Made by a program: the position numbers and the translations under genes
Origin: Alphaproteobacteria bacterium
GTDB lineage: Bacteria; Pseudomonadota; Alphaproteobacteria; Micavibrionales; Micavibrionaceae
Length of the DNA stretch: 64,000 nt
NCBI GenBank assembly: GCA_020848095.1
Contig: JADLAT010000004.1
Location: forward strand, 1-64,000
Direction of reading: 5' to 3'
Shown here: piece after piece, positions 1 to 7,999 of the stretch
How positions within the stretch are numbered: position 1 is the first letter of the stretch
Layout: each line of letters starts with the position of its first letter
Notes under the pieces: model-generated
The model's input: the letters and a program-made list of their open reading frames with translations, nothing else
Database searches by the model: none
What the model was told of the DNA's origin: nothing

Positions 1-1412
1 ATATTCGCAACAACCGCCTGCGTAACATCAGTGATGATGGTATCCAGCTTCAAAACAGCGACTTTGTTCAAATCCGCTATAATGATATCGCGGATACACG
101 TGGTGACGGGATTGATGTTGAGGATAGTGACTTTAGTGTCATTAGAAATAACAAAATTCGCTTTGTGACCAGTAACGGTATCAGCGTTGAAGAAAGCGCT
201 TTCGTTGATATTATAGATAATCAGGTGAGCGATGTCGGAGAGGCGGGAATATTTGTGGATCCGTCAGCTTTTATTACCGTCGCAGGAAACACGTTGAGAA
301 GAAATGCAACCGGCGTTTATTTTCAGGATGTTGTGCTGTCCTCAATTGAAAACAATACAATTGAAGATAACCAGATCGGTGTTCGTCTGGAGCGTGCAGA
401 GGATATAAATGTTATCGATAATCGCATTGCGAGTAACCTGATTTACGGCCTATGGGCGAATGGTGATCGCAATGGTTACATGAATGTTTCTGGCAATGTG
501 TTTTTGAACAATCCAACCCATGCTAAATTTGAAAGCGGCCTTGTGGATTTGACGGGACCGGGCAATCAATTCCTGAACGGAAATACAGCGTTGTATTTCT
601 CGCCCTTTGGCGGAGATACCACACTGTTGTCGCTGGTGGATGATGATGCGCCGGGCTACGAGACATTTCCATCTGTTGCCAGCCCGTCCAATTATGGCGG
701 CACGATCGGGGCGCAGTTTTTCTCTGGTCAGACCAATGCCTTTGTCAAGCTGGACAATAATGCCTTCCGCGCTCCCGGAGGCGAAGGCATCTGGCTGAAC
801 GGGCTGAACAGCACCTATGACGGAGCGCCCGCTGGTCTGGGGCTCATTACACCCTCACTGAGCGGGGGCATTTTGAGCGCGCCGGAATACAACTTCCTGG
901 AGGATATGTTTATTCATTATCCCGATAACGCGGGAACAACCGGCATATTCTTCTTTGGGGCTGTTCCAGCACCTGTAGTGCTTCCGCCCGTTGCCCCGTT
1001 CTCACTGTCCTTGGATAATGTGGAAGATTTTTTCCGCCAGTTCAGCGCGTTTACACCTGGCCCATCAGGCTTGAGCGTTACCATCACAGGCCTGCCATCC
1101 GTTACCCCGCCCGGCCTTAATCCCGGCGCTTTGGCTCGTATCAGCCCTGCAGCGGGTGCGCCCACGCCACAAAATCTGGCAAATATCAGCCCGGCAGCGG
1201 GTGAAGAGGATGCCGGCGTGGAAAGAACTGCCAATGCGGAGACACCAGCCAGTCTGGACGCGATTGAGCCTGCGGCTTCCGATACCAACGCGCCATGCTG
1301 GGCCGATGCTGTTACGGCAGCGGGTAATGGCACTGTAGCAAATTACAGCTTCAGCGGCAGCCCCGAAGAGGATATCGCAAACGTGGCCTCTTGTGGATCT
1401 ACCCAGAGCTAG
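1..1412 (+). CDS. Right-handed parallel beta-helix repeat protein, C-terminal part
   Basis: The reading frame is open from base 3 to a TAG stop at 1410-1412, so the gene starts before the window; a GTG at 165 is not needed as a start. The first ~200 residues are short repeats rich in N-x-I and G-I turns (NNRLRNISDDGIQL, GNTLRRNATGVYF, DNRIASNLIYGLW), the pattern of NosD/pectate-lyase-like beta-helices. After ~residue 330 the helix gives way to a Pro/Ala-rich tail with three copies of ISPAAG and two cysteines near the end. Beta-helix proteins of this kind are usually secreted or surface carbohydrate-active or adhesive proteins. No catalytic motif is visible in this part and the substrate is unknown. 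A link to the nearby alginate locus is only suggested by position. Confidence 0.75.
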   Translation, partial: IRNNRLRNISDDGIQLQNSDFVQIRYNDIADTRGDGIDVEDSDFSVIRNNKIRFVTSNGISVEESAFVDIIDNQVSDVGEAGIFVDPSAFITVAGNTLRRNATGVYFQDVVLSSIENNTIEDNQIGVRLERAEDINVIDNRIASNLIYGLWANGDRNGYMNVSGNVFLNNPTHAKFESGLVDLTGPGNQFLNGNTALYFSPFGGDTTLLSLVDDDAPGYETFPSVASPSNYGGTIGAQFFSGQTNAFVKLDNNAFRAPGGEGIWLNGLNSTYDGAPAGLGLITPSLSGGILSAPEYNFLEDMFIHYPDNAGTTGIFFFGAVPAPVVLPPVAPFSLSLDNVEDFFRQFSAFTPGPSGLSVTITGLPSVTPPGLNPGALARISPAAGAPTPQNLANISPAAGEEDAGVERTANAETPASLDAIEPAASDTNAPCWADAVTAAGNGTVANYSFSGSPEEDIANVASCGSTQS

Positions 1413-1456
1413 GCGCTAGATTGCCTGCTCCATACGTGGCCTTTGTGCTATTAGCT

Positions 1457-1480
1457 TGACAGGCTTGGAAAAGCCTGTCA
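1457..1480 (+). other. Stable hairpin after the beta-helix gene
   Basis: Perfect 10-bp inverted repeat (1457-1466 with 1471-1480, loop GGAA), 45 bases after the stop of the beta-helix gene. It lacks a run of T on either side, so it is not a typical intrinsic terminator. It could protect the 3' end of the message or act in a Rho-dependent stop. Confidence 0.4.
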
Positions 1481-1650
1481 TAAACCCGGCAAGTTTGAAA
1501 GATGCTCTAATAGATTTAGACAGAGCTTACAGAGAAATAGCGCCCCTTCCTCTAGTTAATAGAAAATTGGGGATGCCGGGGTCTTAAAATTCTCCTTTTC
1601 CCTAGAAGTTCAGTTTTCACAGGCGAACCTCGATCGAGCCTTGCCCAATA

Positions 1651-1715
1651 TCTCACGTGGTGTGAGAGGGGCACACGCAATCAGGCGCGTTATTCGGCTG
1701 CCCGCATTCTTGCGG
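1651..1715 (+). promoter_or_regulatory. Two hairpins in the putative leader of the RNA helicase gene
   Basis: The 342-base gap 1413-1754 has no convincing gene. Just before the helicase it holds two perfect stem-loops: TCTCAC/GTGAGA (1651-1656 and 1662-1667) and CCGCA/TGCGG with loop TTCT (1702-1706 and 1711-1715). The ribosome site AAAGGA lies at 1742-1747. Cold-induced helicase genes often have long structured leaders, so these may regulate translation. That role is inferred. Confidence 0.3.
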
Positions 1716-1754
1716 CGCGTCCGAAGTTTGCGTTGCCTATAAAAGGAAAACACA

Positions 1755-3227
1755 ATGAACAGTTTTAATAATTTTGGTCTGCACGCAGAGCTTATGCAAT
1801 CCCTTGAGCGGATGAAGTTTACCACGCCAACCCCGGTACAGGCGGAAGCCATTCCCCCGGCGCTCGATGGGCGCGATATTCTGGGCTCTGCTCAGACGGG
1901 AACCGGAAAAACCGGCGCATTTGCCATCCCTATGGTGCAGTCTTTGCTGAATAATCCACGCGGCTCTGCGTTGATCCTGACCCCTACGCGCGAATTGGCA
2001 CGGCAGGTCATGGAAATGGTGGCGCAATTGGCCGGACGTAATAATAATCTCAAAGCGGCCTTTTTGATCGGCGGAGAGCCTATGGGCAAGCAATTCACAC
2101 AATTGCGCGCCAATCCCCGGATCATTGTTGGTACGCCAGGCCGGATTAATGACCACCTTGAGCGTGGCAGCCTTAAGTTACATGATGCAGGGTTTTTGGT
2201 GCTCGATGAAACGGACCGCATGCTTGACATGGGCTTTGGTATCCAGCTTGAGCGCATCTTTAAATATTTGCCTGCGAAACGTCAGACCTTGATGTTTTCG
2301 GCCACTTTGCCTAAGGGCATTGTTAAGCTTTCGGAAAACTACCTGAACAATCCGGTTCGCGTAGCGATCGGGGCGACTAATAACGTTGCAGACAAGATCA
2401 AGCAAGACGTTATTCGCCTTAGCGAAGATGAGAAATACGACGAATTGGTGCGTCAGCTCGATGATCGTTCCGGTTCTGTCATCATTTTTGTGAAAACGAA
2501 ATTTGGAACGGAGCGTCTGGCCAAAAGACTGGCACGGGAAAATCATTCCACCGATGCTATTCATGGCGATCTGCGTCAGACAAAACGTGACCGGGTTATC
2601 CGTGACTTCCGCAGTAAAAACTATCGTATTTTGGTTGCCACGGACATTGCGGCGCGCGGTCTGGATATCCCTCATATTGAGCATGTTATCAATTATGACC
2701 TGCCGCAAGTACCGGAAGATTACATTCACCGTATTGGCCGGACGGCCAGAGCGGGTGCGGAAGGCTCTTCTTTATGCCTGATTACGCCAGCCGATGGTCG
2801 CAAATGGCGCGAGATCGAGCAGCTTATGAATCCGCAGGCGCAAAATACGGACCGTCCCCCTGCCCAGCGTAATCGCAGTGGCCGTGGTAATAGCAGCCGA
2901 AATAACGGTTTTAGAACGGATGCCAGAGCAGATGGTGGCCGGAACAACGGTCCTAGAACAGAAGCCAGAGCAGATGGTGGCCGGAATAACGGTTTTAGAA
3001 CGGATGCCAGAGCAGATGGTGGCCGGAACAACGGTCCTAGAACGGAAGTCAGAGCAGATGGTGGCCGGAACAGCGGTCCTAGAACAGATGCCAGAACGGA
3101 CAACAGCCGGAATAATAAAGGGAAACCGGAACAGGGGCGTCCCGATGCTCAAAAACGCCGCTTTAACGCAAACCGCTCCGGCAAGCCCGGCGGTGGCGGG
3201 GCACCGCGCCAGCGCAGCGCGGCGTAG
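1755..3227 (+). CDS. DEAD-box ATP-dependent RNA helicase, RhlE type
   Basis: Superfamily 2 RNA helicase that unwinds RNA in ribosome assembly and mRNA decay. Visible motifs are the Q motif (TPVQAEAIP), motif I AQTGTGKTG, PTRELARQ, TPGRI, motif II at residues 151-154, SAT, then the second RecA domain with IFVKTK, ARGLDIP and HRIGRTARAG. Motif II reads DETD rather than DEAD. The core ends near residue 360. The tail is low-complexity and basic, with five 14-residue repeats of RT(D/E)ARADGGRNNG type, likely RNA-binding and disordered. The ATG at 1755 has AAAGGA 7 bases upstream. The gene is followed by a strong terminator. I am sure of the family; the exact paralogue (RhlE) rests on general resemblance. 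Confidence 0.93.
   Translation: MNSFNNFGLHAELMQSLERMKFTTPTPVQAEAIPPALDGRDILGSAQTGTGKTGAFAIPMVQSLLNNPRGSALILTPTRELARQVMEMVAQLAGRNNNLKAAFLIGGEPMGKQFTQLRANPRIIVGTPGRINDHLERGSLKLHDAGFLVLDETDRMLDMGFGIQLERIFKYLPAKRQTLMFSATLPKGIVKLSENYLNNPVRVAIGATNNVADKIKQDVIRLSEDEKYDELVRQLDDRSGSVIIFVKTKFGTERLAKRLARENHSTDAIHGDLRQTKRDRVIRDFRSKNYRILVATDIAARGLDIPHIEHVINYDLPQVPEDYIHRIGRTARAGAEGSSLCLITPADGRKWREIEQLMNPQAQNTDRPPAQRNRSGRGNSSRNNGFRTDARADGGRNNGPRTEARADGGRNNGFRTDARADGGRNNGPRTEVRADGGRNSGPRTDARTDNSRNNKGKPEQGRPDAQKRRFNANRSGKPGGGGAPRQRSAA
2910..3119 (+). repeat. 42-bp tandem repeat in the helicase tail, about 5 copies
   Basis: Five in-frame 42-bp units (starting at about 2910, 2952, 2994, 3036 and 3078) encode RT(D/E)ARADGGRNNG(F/P). 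The first four are close copies and the fifth is degenerate. Such arrays can change copy number by slippage without breaking the frame. Confidence 0.8.
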
Positions 3228-3247
3228 GAAGCCTTAGAACAGATTTT

Positions 3248-3288
3248 AAAAAACCCTCTCCTCACTTTAAATGAGGGGAGGGTTTTTT
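3248..3288. terminator. Bidirectional intrinsic terminator
   Basis: Stem arms 3248-3264 and 3272-3288 (AAAAAACCCTCTCCTCA and TGAGGGGAGGGTTTTTT, one G-U pair) with a 7-base loop. A-runs and T-runs flank both sides, so it serves the helicase gene on the plus strand and the convergent porin gene on the minus strand. Confidence 0.9.
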
Positions 3289-3327
3289 ATTATGTCGGTG
3301 CGCAGGAACGCGCGAAACTTAAGTCAA

Positions 3328-4692
3328 TTAATACTTAGCCGAAAGGGTTAGCCCTATGGAATGTGCATCATAATCCGCGGTCGTTACATTTGAATTGCGG
3401 TTTCTATAGGTATAGGCAAGTTCAAGGCTGACATCTTGATATATTTTATAACGCGCGTTAATGCCGGCATCATAGGTGTCATCCTCCCGGTCAATCGCTG
3501 AAAGGGTCGTGTTGGACTGATAGTCATCGTTTGTATAACCAAGATTTACACCGGTTGAAAATGTTGGCGTGTAGTCATGATCATAGCCCGCGCCGAGTTT
3601 AGTGCGCAGGCTGGAGGAAACGCCGCTGGATTGAATTTCTCTCACATCGCGGCTTACCTTAAATTTAACCTGATCGCTCTGGGTGAGTTTTAAACGCGCA
3701 TCAACGCCAAAATCCACATCACCGACGTCTTCCAGCTGATTAGCGTCATAATTTTGATTAAGATAACCGATATAGGCATCAAAGCTGTAAGGTTCATCCT
3801 TTACATCGCGCGCTATTCCGACTTTGACGTTATAGCCCTTGGAATCTCTGGGGATAATGGCGCTAATGTCGATCTGCTCATCATAGCGCCGCTCATTCCA
3901 CCCGCCGCCCACATACATCACATAAGGAGGCAGGAACTCATAACCAAGCTTGGCAACAGCCTTGTAGCGGTCATGGTCGCGGTCATCCTGAATGCTGATA
4001 AGTCCGTTCTCTCTTTTTGCATTCTCGTAATCATAAGATTCCAGTCCTGCGCCTGCTTCATAATGCAGAAAGTTCTTAAACCCTTTCCACAGGGCGCTGG
4101 CATCAAAAAAATCATAATCCACAGGCTCAGCCAGCACTGCGCCGGTATCATCGTCAAATCCCCCGATGGCCACGTGGTCTTTTTTATAAACCGCGCCAAT
4201 ATGGATGGCATCGCTCAGACTCACATCAAAGCGTCCCTTTGCGCCGACATTCCAATCGACATAATTATTTTTACTTTCAGAAAGATAGCGTCCGATTTCT
4301 GGGGAAAGGCTGAATTCGGCAGCGTGCCGATCCAGAGCGCTTTTAAGTTTTATTTTAGGAGAAACAATGGCGATAAGATCACCTTCTTCATCCGTAAAAG
4401 AGCGGTAAATATTGCTATTGTAAACAGTCTCTGCCTGAACACCGAGGGTGAGAGATAAAAGAGAGGTGCTTGTTCTGTTTACAAAAGAATCCAGCGGTCG
4501 TTCCGGCGAAGTCTCGATTTCCCCCAAGACGGGAACATCGGCGCTGACGCCGGGGATCTGCGTGGTAAAGGGCTGGGTGGCAGAGTCAACGGGGGTATCG
4601 CCAGCCCATGCCAGCGGGCCACCAATTGAAAGAAGCGCTCCGACCGCTACGCCGTAAATAAGTCTGTTTATCATAATTTTACGCTGCCTCAT
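3328..4692 (-). CDS. Outer-membrane beta-barrel porin (BBP2_2-like), probable alginate export pore
   Basis: 454 residues with a signal peptide (hydrophobic core GVAVGALLSIGGPLAWA), a short Pro/Thr linker, then alternating amphipathic strands rich in aromatics ending in LTLSAKY, a typical C-terminal beta-signal. Features such as ETVYNSNIYRS near the start of the barrel and YDAGINARYKIY with YRNRNSN near the end recall the BBP2_2 family (PF10082), often found beside exopolysaccharide genes. It overlaps the end of algK by ATGA, so the two are translationally coupled. In Pseudomonas the gene after algK is the export porin algE; this one holds that place but does not look like AlgE. The role as exporter is inferred from position. 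A second start (MINRLIY, six codons in) is possible. Confidence 0.8.
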   Translation of the reverse strand: MRQRKIMINRLIYGVAVGALLSIGGPLAWAGDTPVDSATQPFTTQIPGVSADVPVLGEIETSPERPLDSFVNRTSTSLLSLTLGVQAETVYNSNIYRSFTDEEGDLIAIVSPKIKLKSALDRHAAEFSLSPEIGRYLSESKNNYVDWNVGAKGRFDVSLSDAIHIGAVYKKDHVAIGGFDDDTGAVLAEPVDYDFFDASALWKGFKNFLHYEAGAGLESYDYENAKRENGLISIQDDRDHDRYKAVAKLGYEFLPPYVMYVGGGWNERRYDEQIDISAIIPRDSKGYNVKVGIARDVKDEPYSFDAYIGYLNQNYDANQLEDVGDVDFGVDARLKLTQSDQVKFKVSRDVREIQSSGVSSSLRTKLGAGYDHDYTPTFSTGVNLGYTNDDYQSNTTLSAIDREDDTYDAGINARYKIYQDVSLELAYTYRNRNSNVTTADYDAHSIGLTLSAKY

Positions 4693-6227
4693 TCTTTTTC
4701 AAGGGCTTCCAAAACATCTATAGCAAGAACATATCCGTTTTTCTGCGCCTGTTCCAGCCAGTATCGGGCTTTTTCTCGGTTTTGTTCCACACCAAGGCCA
4801 CGGGCATAGGCGTTGCCTGTTTCGTATTGCCCTTCAGCCATTCCGGCCTCTGCGGCTTTTAAAAACCACTTAAAGGCTTCTTTATCATTGGGTTCTTGTC
4901 CAACGCCTATCTTGGCACGACGCGCAAAGATAAGCAGAGCATCACCTGCACCAAGCTCCGCCGCCTTTTTATACCATTTATTGATTTCCTTATCATTACG
5001 CTTCCCGGCAGGCAAGCTTTCTGCTTTTTTGGCCAGATATAAGGCAGCCTCCCCGGATCCAGCGTTCGCAGCAATAAGATATTGCCGCTCTATCATCTCA
5101 GGGCGGGCTTTGCCGTATTGTTTTTCCAGGCCTTTGACAGCGGAATAAAGGGATTTAGAGGGTTGTCTGGCATAGGCGTTTTTGTATTTGGGCGTGCCGC
5201 CTTTTAATCCATCATACATTAACATGGCTTCGAGCGAGTTTTTGTCGGCTGCGCTTTCAAAGAGAGACATGGCTTTTGCTTCATTATCAGCCGAAGCGCC
5301 TTGCGCCAGAATTTCATGGGCAAAGCGTTGAGCCGACGAGGCCTTTTGTCGTGCGGGTTCCAGTTTTTGATACCACTCAAGGGATTTGCCTATATCTTTC
5401 TGGGTACCTTGGCCGTTTTCGTAAGCTTCGGTAACAAATTTCATGGCACTCTGGTCGCCGGCCTGAGCGGCTTGAAGCATAAGAGCAAAGGCATCACTGG
5501 ATAAATTGGGTCTGGTGCCCTCTGCGATCCAAAGATCTGCAAGATCCTGCGTGGCCTGTACATTGCCCCGTTCGATAGCGCGGCGGTAGAAAGGCTCCGG
5601 GTCTTTGGGCGCGGCAAAAAGATTTCGGTGATCATTATAAAGATGCGCCACCATAAGGTTTTTATTACCGCCGGGGTCCCCTTCAGTTTTTATTTGCTCT
5701 AAAATAAGCTTTTCTGTTTGTAGAGCGTAGCGTGCCGCGTCTTGCGGGCGGTTTTCTTTAAGGGATATTTCCAAAAGATTGAGACTTGCTGAAGCGGAGT
5801 TTTCCGCCAGCGGTATGGAAAGCGCCCGAATGTCTTTATCAGGATAGCCCTGTCTCTTGTAGATATGAAGCAGCTCAGAGCCGGCTCTTTCATATCCGGC
5901 CTTATGCGCCTGCTCAAGGTAATGGAGTGTGCGCGGCTCATCACCCTGATCCTTGGCGATCATCGCCAGATTATAGGCGGCCTGTCCCTGAATATCGAGC
6001 GAGCGGGATTTGAGCGCTTCTTCATAGTATTTGGTGGCTGCTTCGAAATCGCCACTTTGTATAATGGTCTGATCGCCCTCGGCCAGCGCCTGTCCGCCAG
6101 ACTTATAGAGCAGAGGCGTTTCACAGGCGGTAAGTAACAGAAAAACAGCAGCAAGTCCGGCGCTCTGACGTATAAACGTGCTTCCCGCGATGGGAAGGTT
6201 TCTGGTTATTTTCGTAAATTTGAACAT
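4689..6227 (-). CDS. algK: AlgK-like outer-membrane lipoprotein with Sel1/TPR repeats
   Basis: 512 residues. The lipoprotein signal ends in LLTAC with the lipid-attached Cys at 35. After it come about ten Sel1-like helical repeats (for example AMKFVTEAYENGQGTQKDIGKSLEWY and the last, GQYETGNAYARGLGVEQNREKARYW). In Pseudomonas, AlgK is a 475-residue lipoprotein of the same build that localises the export porin and links it to the periplasmic modification complex. Here it is the first gene of a two-gene leftward operon with the barrel porin, diverging from alg8. A GGAAAGG ribosome site lies just before the ATG. Sel1 proteins are common, so the name rests on lipidation plus context. Confidence 0.82.
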   Translation of the reverse strand: MFKFTKITRNLPIAGSTFIRQSAGLAAVFLLLTACETPLLYKSGGQALAEGDQTIIQSGDFEAATKYYEEALKSRSLDIQGQAAYNLAMIAKDQGDEPRTLHYLEQAHKAGYERAGSELLHIYKRQGYPDKDIRALSIPLAENSASASLNLLEISLKENRPQDAARYALQTEKLILEQIKTEGDPGGNKNLMVAHLYNDHRNLFAAPKDPEPFYRRAIERGNVQATQDLADLWIAEGTRPNLSSDAFALMLQAAQAGDQSAMKFVTEAYENGQGTQKDIGKSLEWYQKLEPARQKASSAQRFAHEILAQGASADNEAKAMSLFESAADKNSLEAMLMYDGLKGGTPKYKNAYARQPSKSLYSAVKGLEKQYGKARPEMIERQYLIAANAGSGEAALYLAKKAESLPAGKRNDKEINKWYKKAAELGAGDALLIFARRAKIGVGQEPNDKEAFKWFLKAAEAGMAEGQYETGNAYARGLGVEQNREKARYWLEQAQKNGYVLAIDVLEALEKE

Positions 6228-6459
6228 TTCTTAACCTTTCCGGTCTCGTCCGGGGTTCCAGAAGTTACTTCAGGGCAGTACATATAGTTTGTTTTTGCAT
6301 TAAACAATAAAAAACTGGGGGTTTTTCGGAAAACAGGCCGCGGAGATAATATTTGTTGCCTTTCGCAGCGACATCACGTTATAACGCCGCATCGAATGCT
6401 CGGCAAGTTTGTTTTTATATGCTTTGGTCGACTTTCGGCTGTAAAGACAACGAGATGGA
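6228..6459. promoter_or_regulatory. Divergent control region between algK and alg8
   Basis: 232 bases with no gene, from which both alginate operons start. For alg8 a plausible sigma-70-like promoter is TTGCCT (6356-6361), 18 bases, TATAAC (6380-6385), giving a leader of about 70 bases. No convincing AlgU-type site (GAACTT-N16-TCTGA) is visible. A GGAACC on the minus strand (6254-6259) is followed 17 bases later by GGTT, a weak match to the EcfG consensus that lies too close to the algK start. Confidence 0.35.
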
Positions 6460-7995
6460 ATGGAAAAAATGTCCGGGATAATACAGGGTCATATACTGTA
6501 CCTGTCGGCGCTGGCGGCTTTTACGCTGGCCTTGCCGCAGTCAGTTTTTGACCCGGCTTCCAGAGATTTTATCCTTTTGATCGGTTTTATCGCCGTTTGG
6601 CGCTATTCCTGGTGGGGTGTTAATCTCGTTCGCTTCTTGATTTATACCAAATTAGTTTTCCCGAAATGGCGCAAACAGGCTGATGAAGCCGGGGCAGAGC
6701 TTTTACCGCCGCATGTTTACTTGTTGGTAACAAGCTTTCGTATCGATTCCGAAACAACCCGCCAAGTTTACACCAGCACAATGCGGGAGGCCAAAAATTT
6801 CGTCGAAAAGCACGATATTCCGGTAACCATTTTAGCATCCATTGTTGAAAAGGCAGATGAAGTTATCATCAAGAAGCTCTTTCAGGATTTCGACATGCCA
6901 AAGGCGACCAGACTCGTTTTGATCCGCATAGCGGGTACGGGTAAGCGCGACGCGCTGGCCTTTGGTTTTCGGGCCATTGCCAGAGAAGCCCCGCCTGAGG
7001 GGTCTGTGGCTGCTGTGATTGATGGCGATAGCCTTCTGGAAGAGAATTTGATCGAAAAATGCGCGCCGATGTTCCGGCTGCATCCGCGCTTGGGCGCACT
7101 CACAACAGATGAGATATGTCAGGTCGAAGGCCATTGGTCTTTCCGCGAGTGGTACAGCATGCGCTTTGCCCAGCGCAATATTTATATGTCCTCGGTCAGC
7201 CTGTCGAAAAAGGTGCTGACCCTCACCGGGCGGATGTCTATGTTCCGCGCGGAAATTTTAACCGACCCGGCTTTTATCGAGCGCGTGGAAATGGACTGGA
7301 TCGATCATTGGCGTCTGGGCAGATTCAAATTTCTGACCGGTGATGATAAATCCTCCTGGTTTCATATCCTCAGCCGTGGCTATGAAATGCTCTATATTCC
7401 AGATGTGAAGGTCTTGACGATTGAAACGCCGCCGGACCCTGATTTCTTTAAAAGCTCAATCGTGCTGATGCGCCGCTGGTTTGGAAATATGTTACGCACC
7501 AATGGCAGGGCTATCCGCTTAGGGCCGTCCCGCGTGGGACTTTTCCCGTGGATCAGCGTCATCGATCAGCGTATTTCCATGTGGACCTCCTTGACCGGAA
7601 TAACAGTAACCATTCTGGCAACGTTTACGACCACGCCTTATGCTTTCGTTTTTTATCTTTATTGGATGATGCTGACGCGGTACGTTCTGGTTTTAACCTT
7701 TCTGACTTCACGTCCAAGCGTTAGTGCGCTTTACCCGTTTTTCCTGTATTACAATCAGATTGTAGGCTCATTGGTAAAAACTTATGTTCTGTTTAGACTC
7801 GACAAACAGAGATGGACAAGGCAAAACACCACCATCAGCTCGGACAAAAGCCGGATACAGGAGTATTTTACCAATCTGGGTTCATTTTATATGCATGCAT
7901 TTTCTTTTGCGCTGTTCATCGTTGCTCTGGGCACGATCAGCGGTATTTTGAAAGTTCCTGATTTTTCTTACTGGCTCACCACAATAGGGGTATAG
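6460..7995 (+). CDS. alg8: Alg8, mannuronan synthase (family 2 glycosyltransferase)
   Basis: Inner-membrane processive enzyme that polymerises GDP-mannuronic acid into polymannuronate. 511 residues: two N-terminal membrane segments (about 8-27 and 36-62), a cytoplasmic GT-A domain, then three or more C-terminal membrane segments. Catalytic residues are visible: D188-G-D190, G294-D-D296 and a (Q/R)xxRW-type motif ending at W340 in VLMRRWFGNMLRTN. The DGD and GDD positions are the same as in Pseudomonas Alg8, a strong sign of orthology. It heads the rightward alginate operon, four bases before alg44. An upstream out-of-frame ATG at 6455 is not used. Confidence 0.96.
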   Translation: MEKMSGIIQGHILYLSALAAFTLALPQSVFDPASRDFILLIGFIAVWRYSWWGVNLVRFLIYTKLVFPKWRKQADEAGAELLPPHVYLLVTSFRIDSETTRQVYTSTMREAKNFVEKHDIPVTILASIVEKADEVIIKKLFQDFDMPKATRLVLIRIAGTGKRDALAFGFRAIAREAPPEGSVAAVIDGDSLLEENLIEKCAPMFRLHPRLGALTTDEICQVEGHWSFREWYSMRFAQRNIYMSSVSLSKKVLTLTGRMSMFRAEILTDPAFIERVEMDWIDHWRLGRFKFLTGDDKSSWFHILSRGYEMLYIPDVKVLTIETPPDPDFFKSSIVLMRRWFGNMLRTNGRAIRLGPSRVGLFPWISVIDQRISMWTSLTGITVTILATFTTTPYAFVFYLYWMMLTRYVLVLTFLTSRPSVSALYPFFLYYNQIVGSLVKTYVLFRLDKQRWTRQNTTISSDKSRIQEYFTNLGSFYMHAFSFALFIVALGTISGILKVPDFSYWLTTIGV

Positions 7996-7999
7996 ATCG

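Noticed and set aside
2726..3152. Two overlapping minus-strand frames with regular repeats
   Set aside because: They are antisense readings of the 42-bp repeat array in the helicase gene.
3754..4458. 234-codon plus-strand frame
   Set aside because: Antisense to the porin gene; explained by codon bias of the real gene.
6240..6262. GGAACC on the minus strand as an EcfG general-stress promoter for algK
   Set aside because: The -10 part (GGTT) is a poor match and would lie about 10 bases before the start codon.
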